Assembly: GCA_905221605.1 (NCBI GenBank)
Contig: CAJNDS010002302.1
Location: 395,522-448,021 of the forward strand
Direction of reading: 5' to 3'
Source: Symbiodinium natans
Lineage: Eukaryota > Sar > Dinophyceae > Suessiales > Symbiodiniaceae
DNA length: 52,500 nucleotides
In this document: piece by piece, positions 10,124 through 20,195 of the stretch
Layout: each line of letters begins with the position of its first letter
How positions within the stretch are numbered: position 1 is the stretch's first letter
Position numbers and translations under genes: made by a program
The notes under the pieces: generated by a model
Told to the model about the DNA's origin: nothing
Databases searched by the model: none
The model's input: the letters and a program-made list of their open reading frames with translations, nothing else

Positions 10124-10206
10124 GTCCCCCTCATACTAACAGCCCTTAACAGGGATTATACTAGGGGTTACTACAATCCCTACTCAGGACTGTTAGCATG
10201 AGGAAC
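10124..10206. mobile_element. Small terminal-inverted-repeat element (CTAACAG family)
   Basis: Left end GTCCCCCTCATACTAACAGC and right end GGACTGTTAGCATGAGGAAC are inverted copies. A related, left-truncated copy lies at 33288-33354. Confidence 0.7.
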
Positions 10207-10377
10207 ATCCCAACCCATATTTTTGGGGACTATGAGCCAAAGTGGGACCAGATGCACTATACTCCCCTTCGAACCTTAATACAAACATCATGTTTAATAT
10301 CCTCTTGGGTTTTATATGAACAAAAATAGAAAATGATTTCTAAGGAGATATTTATAGTGCAAATGCAGATCTGAGAC

Positions 10378-10425
10378 AAGGGCAAGCTCCTCGCGCACCT
10401 TCTGTGTCTCGGCCTCCTGATTTGC
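10378..10425 (-). CDS. Coiled-coil exon, 16 codons
   Basis: Excellent acceptor (nine T then CCAG) and donor GTCTCAG enclose ANQEAETQKVREELAL, phase 0-0. Confidence 0.8.
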
Positions 10426-10733
10426 CTGGAAAAAAAAAGCTACGTTTGCCTGTGAGGATGGCAAAGTTTCGTGGTGCACAACCCTAAACCCTAAACCCTA
10501 AACCCTGAACCATGAACCCTAAACCCTAAGGTCTACCCGGCTCTTGTAAGAGGTCTGCCAAATTCTGTTGGGGCGGGCACTCCCTCCACCCCTAAACCCC
10601 TATTCTCCTGAACCCTGAACCCCGAACCCCCAGACCTCTGCGAAATTCTCTGGAGGGGGGTGGGCATGGGAAATTCTGGGAAAACCTTACCTAAACCTTT
10701 AAACCCCCCCAAACTCGCAAACTTCGCCACAAC

Positions 10734-10811
10734 CTGGCCTGAGCCTCCTCCAACTCCTGGTTTCTCTGCGCGATCAGCTGCATCTGACGCTCCACCTCCG
10801 TCGGCTTCGGG
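10734..10811 (-). CDS. Coiled-coil exon
   Basis: Reads PKPTEVERQMQLIAQRNQEL then EEAQA, ending at donor AG-GTTGTGG. Strong heptad-like composition, matching neighbouring exons. Confidence 0.8.
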
Positions 10812-11230
10812 CTTTAAACCCTAAGCCCTAAACCCTAAACCCTAAACCCTAAGCCCTAAGCCCTAAACCCTAAACCCAAAGCCCCTGTTGGAAGTTTAGG
10901 GTTTAGGGTTTAGGTTTTAGGGTTTAGTGTTTAGGGAAGTCCTAAATCCCCTAAACCCATACCCGAAACCCCAAAACCCTAAACCCAAAACCCTAAACCA
11001 CGAGCCCTAAACCCTAAACCCTGAACCCTAAATCCCCTAAACCCCCCACCCCAAATCCCCTAACCCTAAACCCTAAACCCTAAACCCTAAACCCTAAACC
11101 CTAAACCTCAAACCCCTAACCCTAAACCCTAAACCCCAAACCCTGAATCCCCTAACCCTAAACCCTAAACCCTAAACCTCAAAACCCTAACCCTAAACCC
11201 TAAACCCCAAACCCGAAACCCTAAACCCGC

Positions 11231-11298
11231 CTGAGTGAGGCGGCGAGTCGCCACCCGCATCGTCTCCTGCAGTTCCTTCTCCTTGAGAAGGAGCTTTC
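11231..11298 (-). CDS. Coiled-coil exon with GC donor
   Basis: Reads KLLLKEKELQETMRVATRRL then TQ. Acceptor CAACTCAG; donor CAG-GCGGG is of GC type. The intron upstream of it (11299-11383) is an array flanked by duplicated exon sequence and would use GA-AG. Confidence 0.8.
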
Positions 11299-11400
11299 CT
11301 GAGTTGGGCATTGAGGAGTTTAGTGTAGGGTGTAGGGTTTAGGTTTTAGGGCTTAGGGTTCAGGGTTTAGGGCTTAGGGTTTCCTGAGTTGGGTCTTGAG
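11295..11400. repeat. Array flanked by 21-bp direct duplication
   Basis: The block at 11295-11315 recurs at 11380-11400 with two mismatches; degenerate TTTAGGG lies between. On the minus strand the duplicated block contains AG-GA, so removing one copy plus the array (GA-AG intron of 85 nt) joins the two flanking exons. Confidence 0.8.
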
Positions 11401-11408
11401 CTTAGGCT
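11384..11408 (-). CDS. 25-nt exon upstream of the array intron
   Basis: Acceptor TTCTTCTTCCCATAG; 25 nt reading SLSSRPNS plus one base, which joins in frame with 11231-11298 through a GA-AG intron. Confidence 0.6.
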
Positions 11409-11640
11409 CTATGGGAAGAAGAATCTAAGAGGGGGGGGGGGAATCTCGCTTCCTGTCTTCAGGGTGAGATAAGTGCACCAGAGGCTTTATTGGGCTTTTC
11501 AGGGCTTTGAAGGGCGTTTAGGTCTTCCAGGGCTTTGTGGGCTCTTCAGGTGCTGAGGATTCTTAGGTTTGCTGAGGGCCTTATTGGGATCTTTAGGGCT
11601 CTTAGGGCATTTGCAAGGGCCTTTTTTCGGGTTTCAGGGG

Positions 11641-11682
11641 TCGGAAGCCCCCACGTCTAGCCATCTCAAGCCTGCACCCCTC
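11641..11682 (-). CDS. Short internal exon
   Basis: After the pyrimidine-rich acceptor CTTCCTTCTTTGAG the frame reads EGCRLEMARRGGFR. Upstream residues GILASFFE in the same frame would extend it to the array. Confidence 0.5.
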
Positions 11683-11761
11683 CTCAAAGAAGGAAGCCAG
11701 AATCCCACAACCCCAAACCCTAAACCCTAAACCCCAAAACCCCAAACCCTAAACCCTAAAC

Positions 11762-11884
11762 CCCCCAGCCTTCAAAAGGTGCATTTTGGGGCCCAGGGCT
11801 CGGGGGGCTTCGTGGAGCCAAGCGGCGTTTAGCCTCCTGGTCCTTCTTGAAGAGCTGACTCCTGTGGAGGGTCTCCGACCTCGG
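11762..11884 (-). CDS. 41-codon internal exon
   Basis: Acceptor AATCCCAAG; reads PRSETLHRSQLFKKDQEAKR, then a proline-rich tail RLAPRSPPSPGPQ; donor GTTTAGGG. Phase 0-0. Confidence 0.75.
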
Positions 11885-11895
11885 CTTGGGATTCC

Positions 11896-12027
11896 CTCTA
11901 AACCCTAAACCCTAAACCCTAAACCCTAAACCCTAGACCCTAAACCCTAAACCCTAAACCCTAAACCCTAAACCCTAAACCCTAAACCCTAAACCCTAAA
12001 CCCTAAACCCTAAACCCTAAACCCTAA
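11896..12027 (-). repeat. CCCTAAA array
   Basis: About 19 near-perfect units filling the intron between exons 12035-12141 and 11762-11884. Confidence 0.95.
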
Positions 12028-12034
12028 GCCCGAC

Positions 12035-12141
12035 CTCTCTTGCAGGATCTGCTTGATGGTGGGGAAAGCCTCCCCTGCCGGCCTGGCCAAAGAGCTTGCG
12101 TCTTCAGGACGTTTAAGAGTTTCGGGCTCGGAGAACAGGCG
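12035..12141 (-). CDS. Internal exon
   Basis: Acceptor CCTAAG and donor GTCGGG enclose RLFSEPETLKRPEDASSLAR, then PAGEAFPTIKQILQE. Well-behaved soluble sequence. Confidence 0.8.
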
Positions 12142-12182
12142 CTTAGGGTTTACGGTTGAGAGTTTAGGGTTTAGGGTTTAGA

Positions 12183-12322
12183 GGGGATCCGAAGTATGCG
12201 CCATTAATTTGGGTCCCTTGCTATACGACCCTTACATACACTATGTGTAACAAGGGCCCATACTTCGGATCCCCATAAACAAGGGTAAAAGACCCCGCTA
12301 AAGGGCCCATGGTTCCAACCTC
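12183..12322 (-). mobile_element. Second copy of the GGTTGGAACCATGGGCCC element
   Basis: Reversed relative to 7689-7835. It has the same start (right edge here) and the inner inverted pair GGATCCGAAGTATG / CATACTTCGGATCC, with a diverged middle. Confidence 0.75.
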
Positions 12323-12418
12323 AGGGTTTGGGATTCCGGGTTGCTTAGAATTTCCGGTTTAGGGTTTAGGGTTTAGGGTCTAGGGTCTAAGGTTTAGGGT
12401 TTAGGATTTAGGGCTTAC

Positions 12419-12513
12419 CCTTGAGGGTGTGAAGGGGCGTCGGTCTCGAGCTTAGTTAGGGCGTTGGGCTTCAGGGGATTGGGTTCCAGGTTGATTTGGG
12501 GGGTTGAAAAGTG
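12419..12513 (-). CDS. Proline-rich linker exon
   Basis: Acceptor GGAGCCTCAG; reads HFSTPQINLEPNPLKPNALT then KLETDAPSHPQ; donor GTAAGC is close to the metazoan consensus. Confidence 0.8.
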
Positions 12514-13104
12514 CTGAGGCTCCTCCCGAAACCCTAAACCCTAAACCCTAAACCCTAAACCCTCAACCCTAAACCCTGAACCCACCTAAGCCTCAAAGAG
12601 ATACAGAGGGACCCGAAATTCCTAAACTCAAGTCACCAAAGCAACACCTCAACCTTCTAAACCCTAAACCCTCACCCTTTCAAACCCTGCATTTCAACGG
12701 AGTAAACCACTAAACCCTAAACCCTAAACCCTAAACCCTAAACCCTAAACCCTAAACCCTAAACCACACACTCAGGGTTCAAGCCTTAAACGTTTTGGGG
12801 TTTTCGGTGAAGGGTTCAGGATGACCTTCCCCATGTTGTTGGGTGTTCAATGAATTAGGGTTTAGGGTTTAGGGTTTAGGGTTTAGGGTTTAGGGTTTAG
12901 GGTTTAGGGTTAGGGTTAGGGTTTAGGGTTTAGGGTTTTGGGTTTAGGGTTTAGGGTGTAGGGTTTAGGGTTCAGGGTTCAGGGTTTGGGGTCCACAGCA
13001 ACCTTCAGGCCACCAGCCGATCCTGTCTCCTGTCTCCTAGATGCAACTTATCATGGAAACCCTAAACCCTAAACCCTAAACCCTAAACCCTAAACATGCC
13101 CGAG
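12514..13104. other. Repeat-rich stretch without a clear exon
   Basis: Arrays in both orientations with degenerate spacers. A tiny candidate exon (ETGDRIGWWPE after TTGCATCTAG, about 12998-13030) is too short to call. Confidence 0.5.
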
Positions 13105-13117
13105 TCAAGGCAACCGC

Positions 13118-13161
13118 CCTGGCCTAGCCAGGGAGATGTACTGCTGCAGGCTGTCCAGGGC
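13118..13161 (-). CDS. Short internal exon
   Basis: Acceptor AATACTAGCAG, then ALDSLQQYISLAR. A GC donor near 13118 is likely but not certain. Confidence 0.6.
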
Positions 13162-13553
13162 CTGCTAGTATTTGGGGGATGAGAGCTTGGGGGGGGGGGG
13201 TCTTGTCCGGCTTTTTGTTCCTTTGTTTTCATTTATACTTGTTTATGAGGGGGGGGAGTTGGGGTTTTCGGGCTATTTCTGTATTTTTCTATTTTGTTTG
13301 GGGGAAGGGGGGGGGGGGGGGGGGGGCGGGTTCGGCTTTTGAGGGAGTTCTAAACCTGTAGACCCTAAACTCAAAAACCCCTAACACCAAAAACCACTAT
13401 ACACCTAAACCCCTCAAACCCCTTAAACCCTAATCCCCTTAAACCCCAAACCCCTAAACCCCAAACCACACTCCTAAACCACGAAACCCTCAACTCAACG
13501 GGGTTTAGGGTTTAGGGTTTAGGGTCCAAACCACCTCCGAAACCACAAAACAC

Positions 13554-13633
13554 GGGGAGGTCCTTTTGGGCTTCGTCGTGCTGCCAGTCAAAGTCGCGGC
13601 CGCTAAAGAGCAGGCGCACCTGAATCGGGAAGT
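13554..13633 (-). CDS. Internal exon
   Basis: Acceptor TTTTAAAG and donor GTGTTTTG enclose FPIQVRLLFSGRDFDWQHDE, then AQKDLP. Between this and 13161 lie G runs and degenerate repeats only. Confidence 0.75.
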
Positions 13634-13697
13634 CTTTAAAATGTAGGCGTCTAAGGATTTAGGGTTTAGGGTTTAGGGTTTAGGGTTTAGGGTAGTT

Positions 13698-13790
13698 ACA
13701 TGGTCCCTTGGTATGGCCCTTAAGAGGACCCCTTATATAACCCTTATACACCCTGTACAAATTCAGGGCCCATACATCAGAACCCTTTAA
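13698..13790. mobile_element. Fragment related to the ACATGGTCCCTT element
   Basis: Starts GTTACATGGTCCCTT like 25789-25894 and contains GGGCCCATAC like the 12.2-kb element; no matching right terminus. Confidence 0.4.
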
Positions 13791-13942
13791 AGAAGGTAGT
13801 TGGATGCTTCGGGTTTAGGGTAACCCGACGGGTGAAGGATCAAAAAAAAAATAAATAAGCATCAAAAAAAAAATAACCCCAAGGGATCAAAAAAAAATAA
13901 ATAAGCATCAAAAAAAAAAATAACCCATTTTCCTCTTGGGAA

Positions 13943-14112
13943 TCAGCGGGGGGGGGGGGGGGGGGTGGGGGTTGGGGGGGGGGGGTTGGGGGGGGGGGTT
14001 GGGGGGGGGGGGTTGGGGGGGGGGGTTGGGGGGGGGGGGTGGGGGGGGGGTTGGGGGGGGGTGTTTGGGGGGGGGGGGGGGTTGGGGGGGGGGAGGGGTT
14101 GGGGGGGGGGGC
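13943..14112 (+). repeat. G-rich simple repeat, about 170 bp
   Basis: Runs of 8-20 G separated by TT or T. Apparent glycine-rich or proline-rich open frames here are artefacts. Strong quadruplex potential, and a likely place for assembly error. Confidence 0.95.
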
Positions 14113-14120
14113 CCCCGCCC

Positions 14121-14760
14121 CATTTGCAAACACAATGCTCGCACGATGGGTAGTAGTGGGTGGTGGTAGTGGTTGGAAAACCTTCTATTTTCTCGATCTT
14201 TTAATAGGAAAACCTCTATTTCTTCATATTCCCACAAGAAAACCTCTATTTTCTTCACGTTTTCATAGGAAACCTCTATCATCTCTATGTTTCCATCGGA
14301 AAACCTCTATTTGCATGTATTTTAAGAAAAACTTAAACTTTTAGTAGCCCAATGGCTTCAACAAGATTCATAAAGCACGCTTTGCAGTGGCACAGCTTGA
14401 TAAAAACGCGGCGGGGTTGGGGTTGGCGCAGCCCCCCCCCCCCCCACACCCCCCCACTTGGCTTTGCAGCACGCTTTGCACAGCTTAAAAAAAACAGCGG
14501 GGGGGTTGGGGGGGGCGCAGCCCCCCCCATTTGCAAACAATGTTCGCACGATGCGTAGAAGTGGTGGTAGTGGTTGGAAAACCTTCTAGTTTCTCGATCT
14601 TTCAATGGGAAAACCTCTATTTCTTCATACTCCCACAAGAAAACGTCTACTGTCTTCACGTTTTCATGAGAAATCCTCTATTATCTCTATGTTTCCATCG
14701 GAAAAACTCTACTTCTACATGTTTTAAGCAAAGAACTTCCATTTTCTTTGCGTTCCAATG
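14121..14760. repeat. Two-copy segmental duplication with inner short repeats
   Basis: The block at about 14121-14350 (from CATTTGCAAACA through repeated GAAAACCTCTAT units) recurs at about 14528-14760. The G/C-run spacer is also duplicated (GGCGCAGCCCCCC at about 14424 and 14512). No credible protein. Confidence 0.85.
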
Positions 14761-15870
14761 GCTTCAAAGAACAATATATAATACATACTACATAATATAT
14801 AAACTATACTATATAATGAGTCATAAATAATAAATTAATTAATAATAAATAATATTATATATTTTATATACTGTATATTATGTATACAGTATATATTATA
14901 TATTATATACTTTGTATTATGCATTATATGCAGTATATAATATGCAATATACAATACATGATATGCAATATATGACATATAATATACAATATGCGATATA
15001 TAATATATATATTATCTATTTTTATTTATTTATTTATTTATGTTTATTTATTTATTCATATTTATATTTACTTATTTATATACATACACATATCATATAA
15101 TGTACGACAATATGAAAAATATAAATATAAAAATGATAGAATGTATATATATATATATAAGTATAAGTATAGATATATATGACACATGATATAATGTTTT
15201 TAATATAATATATATATATATATGATATATATTATAACAGATGAATAATATATATAATATAATAAGATTATAATGATATATATAAATATATAATATATCT
15301 ATAATAATATGCAATTGATATAAATTATATAATATAATATAGAATACAAATTACATAGTACATACGAAACATAATAATATATGTAACATATAATACATAA
15401 TACATAATACCTAAAACATATACCTAATACAGAATACATAATATTAAACATATAATATATAAATTCATAATACATAGACATAAAACATAAAACATAATAT
15501 AGAATTCATAATACATAATTAATACATAATACAGAATACAAAATACATAATACATAATACAGAATACGTAATACATAATACATAATACATAATATATAAT
15601 ATATAATATATAATATATAATATATAATATATATATATAATAAATAACATATAATATATAATATATAATATATAATGTATAATGTATAGTATATAATAGG
15701 TAAGGTGTAATGTAATGTGTATTATGTAATATGTATATATATATGTGCACATGCATACATACATACATATATATACACACACGTTGACCTTCACTATCGT
15801 GTGTATATAATATATATTTATATATTTATTGATTTTTACTTATTTGTCTAATTTAATTATTTATTTATAC
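14761..15870. repeat. AT-rich island
   Basis: Over 1 kb of TATA/ATAATA-type low-complexity sequence, sharply unlike the GC-rich surroundings. Open frames rich in I and Y are compositional artefacts. Confidence 0.9.
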
Positions 15871-15891
15871 GCATAGGACCCGCAGGACCAG

Positions 15892-16053
15892 GCGGACAGA
15901 CAAGCAGACCAGAGGACCAGACCAGGACCAGGGGACCACGGGACCAGAGGACCACGGGACCAGAGGACCACGGGACCAGAGGACCACGGGACCAGAGGAC
16001 CACGGGACCAGAGGACCACGGGACCAGAGGACCACGGGACCAGAGGACCACGC
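15892..16053. repeat. 16-bp minisatellite
   Basis: Tandem copies of GGACCACGGGACCAGA. Followed by several copies of a TTTTTGATGCCTATTATT-like phrase to about 16160. Confidence 0.9.
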
Positions 16054-16513
16054 AGGTGGGCCGGATGGCTTATTTTTTTTTTGATGCCTATTATTTTTTT
16101 TATTGATCCCTATTATTTTTCTTTTTGATGCTTATTATTTTTTTTTTTGATGCCTATGCCTAACCCGACCCCCTAAACCCCAATGGGTGTGGGGTTTAGG
16201 GTTGAGGGTTGAAGGTTAGCTTAGGGTTTAGGGCTTGTTTCCCTGAGCCCTAAACCCTTGGATGTAGGCTCGGCTTTACGCGGGCCGCGCGTTCAGGCTT
16301 TCCGGAAAAAACTCAAAAAAGGCTTGGAGGGCAATGCACCCCCAAAAAATGTGAGGGTCACATAGCACCTAGTTCCCTCATCCCTACCAAAAACTCGTAC
16401 GCCATGAGCCCGAATAGAACCCCCCGAAACCCCTAAACCCTAAACCTCAGACCCTAAACCCTAAACCCTAAACCCCAACCCTAAACCCTAAACCCTAAAC
16501 CCTAAACGCCCGC

Positions 16514-16616
16514 CTGCTTGCCCTTGTAGAGCTGGTGGAGCTCGCTGTGGATCTTCGGAAGGTCCGGGTTGCTGAGCATCTGGAAGTGCTCCATGACGGC
16601 ACCCTGGCTCCAGATC
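16514..16616 (-). CDS. Internal exon with GC donor
   Basis: Acceptor ACACCCAG; one base plus 34 codons: IWSQGAVMEHFQMLSNPDLP, then KIHSELHQLYKGKQ; donor CAG-GCGGGC. Clear soluble-protein composition. Confidence 0.85.
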
Positions 16617-16762
16617 CTGGGTGTTTAGGGTTTAGGGTTTAGGGTTTAGGGTTTAGGGTTTAGGGTTTAGGGTTTAGGGTTTGGGGTTTGGGGTTTGGGG
16701 TTTGGGGTTTCGGGTTTAGTGCTTAATGGGTTAAATATCCTTGTTACTCGAAAATCCTTAAC

Positions 16763-16825
16763 AAGAGCCCAGGAACAGGCACTTCCCCTTCGCCGCCTGA
16801 GAGTCTGCAATCTTGCAGTCCTGAA
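16763..16825 (-). CDS. Internal exon, frame ambiguous
   Basis: Acceptor CTTCTTCAG and donor GTTAAGG enclose 63 nt. Readings include QDCKIADSQAAKGKCLFLG and FRTARLQTLRRRRGSACSWA. Confidence 0.5.
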
Positions 16826-17111
16826 CTGAAGAAGGGGGCTGGTAAAAACCAAGCAGAATAGGGTTTTGGGTTCAGGGTTTTGGGGTTTACGGTTTAGGGT
16901 TTAGGGTTTAGGGTTTAGGGTTTAGGGTTTAGGGTTTAGGATTTCGGGTTTAGGGTTTAGGGTTTAGGGTTTAGGGTTTAGGGTTTAGGGTTTAGGGTCG
17001 TCAGCAGCCCACGCATCGAGAGTTTTCAGTGAGACCCTACACCGACACCCCGAAAGCAAAACTCGCCCCCCCCTCACCGCCCCTGCAAACCCCAAAAAGA
17101 GCCTGCATGGA

Positions 17112-17139
17112 GGTTATAACGGTTATAACGGTTATAACC
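17112..17139. repeat. GGTTATAAC short tandem
   Basis: Three copies of GGTTATAAC, an imperfect palindrome, in an intron. Confidence 0.85.
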
Positions 17140-17209
17140 TCCCGACCCCAAACCATAAACCATAAACCCTAAACCCGAAACCCCAAACCTTAAACCCTAA
17201 ACCCTAAAC

Positions 17210-17271
17210 TATTTGGAGCGGTCCTCCTTCAGCATCAGGCTCTCGGGTATCAGCTTGGACTTGACGATCTC
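17210..17271 (-). CDS. Internal or terminal exon
   Basis: Acceptor CGGACTGAG; reads EIVKSKLIPESLMLKEDRSK. TAG follows in frame, but a GTTTAGGG donor overlaps it, so this may or may not be a gene end. Confidence 0.7.
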
Positions 17272-17635
17272 CTCAGTCCGGGTTTAGGTTTTAGGCTTGG
17301 GTTTTTGGGGTTTAGAGGGTTTAGGTTAGGGCTTAGGGGGTTTAGGGTTGAGGGTTTAGGGTTTCGGGTTCCCACATTGGGGCTAAGGAGTTTACAGGGT
17401 CTTGCTTGATAGGGTCTAGGGTTTAGGGTTTAGGGGTTGAGCCCCAAACCCTAAACCCGATAATTACTCCTAAACCCCAAATCCCAAACCCAAAAACTCC
17501 AAACCGTAAACCCTCAACCCCAAACCTGAAACGCCTAAACCGCCCTACTCTCTATACCCCAACCAGCAAACCCGAAACCCTACCCTAAATCTTAAATCCC
17601 TAAGCCCCCAACCCTAAGCCCTAAACCCCAAAAAC

Positions 17636-17707
17636 CCTGGAATCCAATCTCTGCAGCCCAAGCACGAGGTCCCGGACGGAGTTGCACAGAAGCACGCGGA
17701 TCTGCTC
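17636..17707 (-). CDS. Internal exon
   Basis: Reads EQIRVLLCNSVRDLVLGLQR then LDSR, ending at donor GTTTTTG. Frame also open upstream (LRQRK). Confidence 0.75.
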
Positions 17708-17963
17708 CTTTCTTTGCCGCAGGGTTTGAGGTTTAAGGTTTAGGGTTTAGGGTTTAGGGTTTAACGCTTAGGGTGTAGGGTTTAGGGTTTAGGGTTTCGG
17801 GTTTAGGGTTTAGGGTTTAGGGTTTAGGGTTGAGGGCATCTTCGGGCGACAGTCTGCTATGGAAAGGGGCATACAGATGGGAGGAAGGCTTCCGCCTAAA
17901 CCCTATACTACCCCCTAAACCCTAAACCCTAATAAACCCTAAACCCTAAACCCTAAACCCTAC

Positions 17964-18047
17964 AAACCGCAGCTCCTTCTGCACCGCCTCCTCAAGCTTC
18001 CGCTGAGCCTCCTCGGTCCGATCCAAGGCTTCCTTTACCTCGGAGAG
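17964..18047 (-). CDS. Coiled-coil exon, 28 codons
   Basis: Acceptor CCTGAAG and donor GTAGGG enclose LSEVKEALDRTEEAQRKLEE then AVQKELRF, phase 0-0. Strong coiled-coil composition. Confidence 0.85.
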
Positions 18048-18337
18048 CTTCAGGGTTTAGGGTTCAGGGTTTAGGGTTTAGGGTTTAGGGTTCAGGGTTT
18101 AGGGTTTAGGGTTGAGGGTTGAGGGTTGAGGGTTTAGGGTTTAGGGTTTAGGGTTTAGGGTTTAGGGTTTGGGGTTTGGGGATTGGGGATTAGGGTTTAG
18201 GGATTGGGGTTTAGTTACTTAGGAGTATAGGGACTATGTAAGGCATACATAGGGGTTGCATCAAGGGAATCAGATTAAGGGTCCCTTCTAGCGGTCCCTC
18301 CTTATCTCCCGGTTTTTAAAGTCCCAAGCCCAGACCT

Positions 18338-18432
18338 GGCCCTAGGCCCTAGGCCCTAGGCCCGGCCCTAGGCCCTAGGCCCTAGGCCCTAGGCCCTATA
18401 GGCCCTAGGCCCTAGGCCCTAGGCCCTAGGCC
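18338..18432. repeat. GGCCCTA tandem repeat
   Basis: Repeats of GGCCCTA, each junction forming palindromic CCTAGG, between an intron insert and an exon. Looks like a derivative of CCCTAAA that has been separately amplified. Confidence 0.85.
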
Positions 18433-18476
18433 AGCCCTGGGCCCTGACCCTAAACCCTAAACCCTAAGCCCTACAC

Positions 18477-18562
18477 GTCCCCCCCACGTCGCGCCTTCCA
18501 CTCCCAGAAGTACTCCGCTGCCTGCTTCGGGCTGTCAGGACGCCACACGGCTTGGGGCATTT
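18477..18562 (-). CDS. Internal exon
   Basis: Acceptor TAGCTGACAG; reads EMPQAVWRPDSPKQAAEYFW then EWKARRGGD; donor GTGTAGGG. Confidence 0.8.
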
Positions 18563-18631
18563 CTGTCAGCTAGGTCCTGAACCCTAAACCCTAAACCCTA
18601 AACCCTAAACCCTAAACCCTAAACCCTAAAC

Positions 18632-18753
18632 CCCTCCCCGGCCTCGTAGTGGCGGCTCAAGTCGCTGATCTGGCTCTGAACCCTCTGCTGCTGCACCAGC
18701 TGCCCGTGCCAGGCCCGGGCGATCCAAAGCAGAGACAACTCCCGGGCCTCGGT
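18632..18753 (-). CDS. Helical Q/R-rich exon
   Basis: Acceptor ATAACCTCCAAAAG; reads TEARELSLLWIARAWHGQLV, then QQQRVQSQISDLSRHYEAGE; donor GTTTAGGG. Likely coiled coil. Confidence 0.85.
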
Positions 18754-19174
18754 CTTTTGGAGGTTATGGAGTTTAGGGTTTAGGGTTTAGGGCTTCGGGC
18801 TTCGGGCTTAGGGCTTAGGGCTTTAGGTCTTTTGAGGCTTGGCGGTTTAGGATTTTGGTGATTTGGAGTTTTGGGGTTAATCTAGGGTTTTTGTTAGGTT
18901 CAGGGTTTGGTGTATGGTTTGGGGGCCTCGGGGATCTGGAGGCTTAGGGGGTTTGGGGCTTTGGGGTTTAGGGTTTAGGGGTTTTGGGGTTTTGGGGTTT
19001 AGGGGTGTGGAGCTTGGGGGTTTAGGGGTGTGGAGCTTGGGGGTTTAGGGTTTTGGGGTTTAGGGTTTAGGGTTTAGGGTTCAGGGTTCAGGTTTTAGGG
19101 TTTCGAGTTTAGGGTTTAGGGTTTAGGGTTTAGGGTTCCCTCGATTTCGGAATATGCGCTGCGTGGGGCTCTAC

Positions 19175-19226
19175 GCTGCGAACTCCCGCGCTTTGGGGTT
19201 AGTCTCATCGCAAGCAAGTGTGGAAA
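19175..19226 (-). CDS. Possible internal exon
   Basis: Reads TLACDETNPKAREFAA up to donor GTAGAG; right edge unclear. Confidence 0.45.
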
Positions 19227-19320
19227 ACACCCCAAACCCAACAGCCTAAATCCTAAACCCCTAAACTAAACCCCTAGACCCCAAAACCCCTAAACCCCCT
19301 AAACCCCCTGAACCCTAAAC

Positions 19321-19412
19321 CCCTTTTCGACCCATCTCGGGCGTGGCCTGGGTCTCGTAGGAAGGTTTGAAGCTGGCGAAGAAGTTCACCAAACTCTCCT
19401 TCGACACCAAGA
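19321..19412 (-). CDS. Internal exon
   Basis: Acceptor ACCCCCAAG; reads LVSKESLVNFFASFKPSYET then QATPEMGRKG; donor GTTTAGGG. Confidence 0.8.
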
Positions 19413-19671
19413 CTTGGGGGTTTAGGGTTTGGGGTGTGGGGTGTGGGGTTTAGGGTTTTCTGGTTTAGGGCTTAGGGTTTGGGGTTTAGGGGTTTAGGGG
19501 TTTTGGGGTTTTGGGGTTTTGGGTTAGGGTTTAGGGCTTAGGGCTTAGGGCTTAGGGCTTGGGTTTAGGGCTTAGGGTTTAGGGTTTAGGGGTTAGGGTT
19601 TAGGGTTTAGGGTTTAGGGTTGAGGGTTTAGAGTCTAGGGGTTAGGCTCTAGGGTTTAGGGTCTCGGTTTT

Positions 19672-19714
19672 AGGTCATGGGGCAGCTTGGCATGTAAGAT
19701 TCTGGCGTCTTGCG
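19672..19714 (-). CDS. Short internal exon
   Basis: Acceptor TTAACCCAACAG; reads QDARILHAKLPHDL. Donor not certain. Confidence 0.65.
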
Positions 19715-19788
19715 CTGTTGGGTTAAGGAATTTGGGGCTCGGGGCTTAGCAGGGTTGCGAGTTGGGGGCCACCATAAAGCCCCCAAAC

Positions 19789-19831
19789 CTCTAAGCTCGT
19801 ACATCCCAAGGAAGGCCGAGGTTTGAAGGTA
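19789..19831 (-). CDS. 43-nt internal exon
   Basis: Acceptor CGACTCAAAG and donor AGAG-GTTTGG enclose YLQTSAFLGMYELR plus one base. Confidence 0.7.
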
Positions 19832-19969
19832 CTTTGAGTCGGTTTAGGGTTTAGGGTTTAGGGTTTAGGGTTTAGGGTTTAGGGTTTAGGGTTTAGGGTT
19901 TAGGGTTTAGGGTTTAGGGTTTAGGGTTTAGGGTTTAGGGTTTAGGCTTAGGGCTTAGGGCAGTCTAAG

Positions 19970-20010
19970 TCGCGGTAGGCACCATGCCCGCAAGTACCGG
20001 AGCCTCCATG
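19970..20010 (-). CDS. Glycine-rich short exon
   Basis: Acceptor CACTCGCAG; phase-0 reading HGGSGTCGHGAYRD. It follows 20196-20273 in phase. Donor uncertain. Confidence 0.5.
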
Positions 20011-20195
20011 CTGCGAGTGCTGACACCCGCGAGAACCCCTCTAATCCTAAAAGCCCAAACCCTCGAAACCCTCAACCCCGAACCCTAAACCCTAAACCCG
20101 ATTCCCGAAACCCTAAACCCGATTCCCTAAACCCGAAACCCTGAACCCAAAACCCCAAACCCGAAACCCCAAACCCGAAACCCGAAACCCGAAAC

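Noticed and set aside
13840-14282. Proline-rich and glycine-rich open frames
   Set aside because: They are translations of poly-G/poly-C tracts and lack any splice or start context.
14912-15794. Tyrosine/isoleucine-rich open frames
   Set aside because: Low-complexity AT sequence; open on both strands by composition.
18640-18670. CGTAG...GGCTCAAG resemblance to the spliced leader
   Set aside because: It lies inside a well-supported coding exon read on the other strand and lacks the central CCATTTT.
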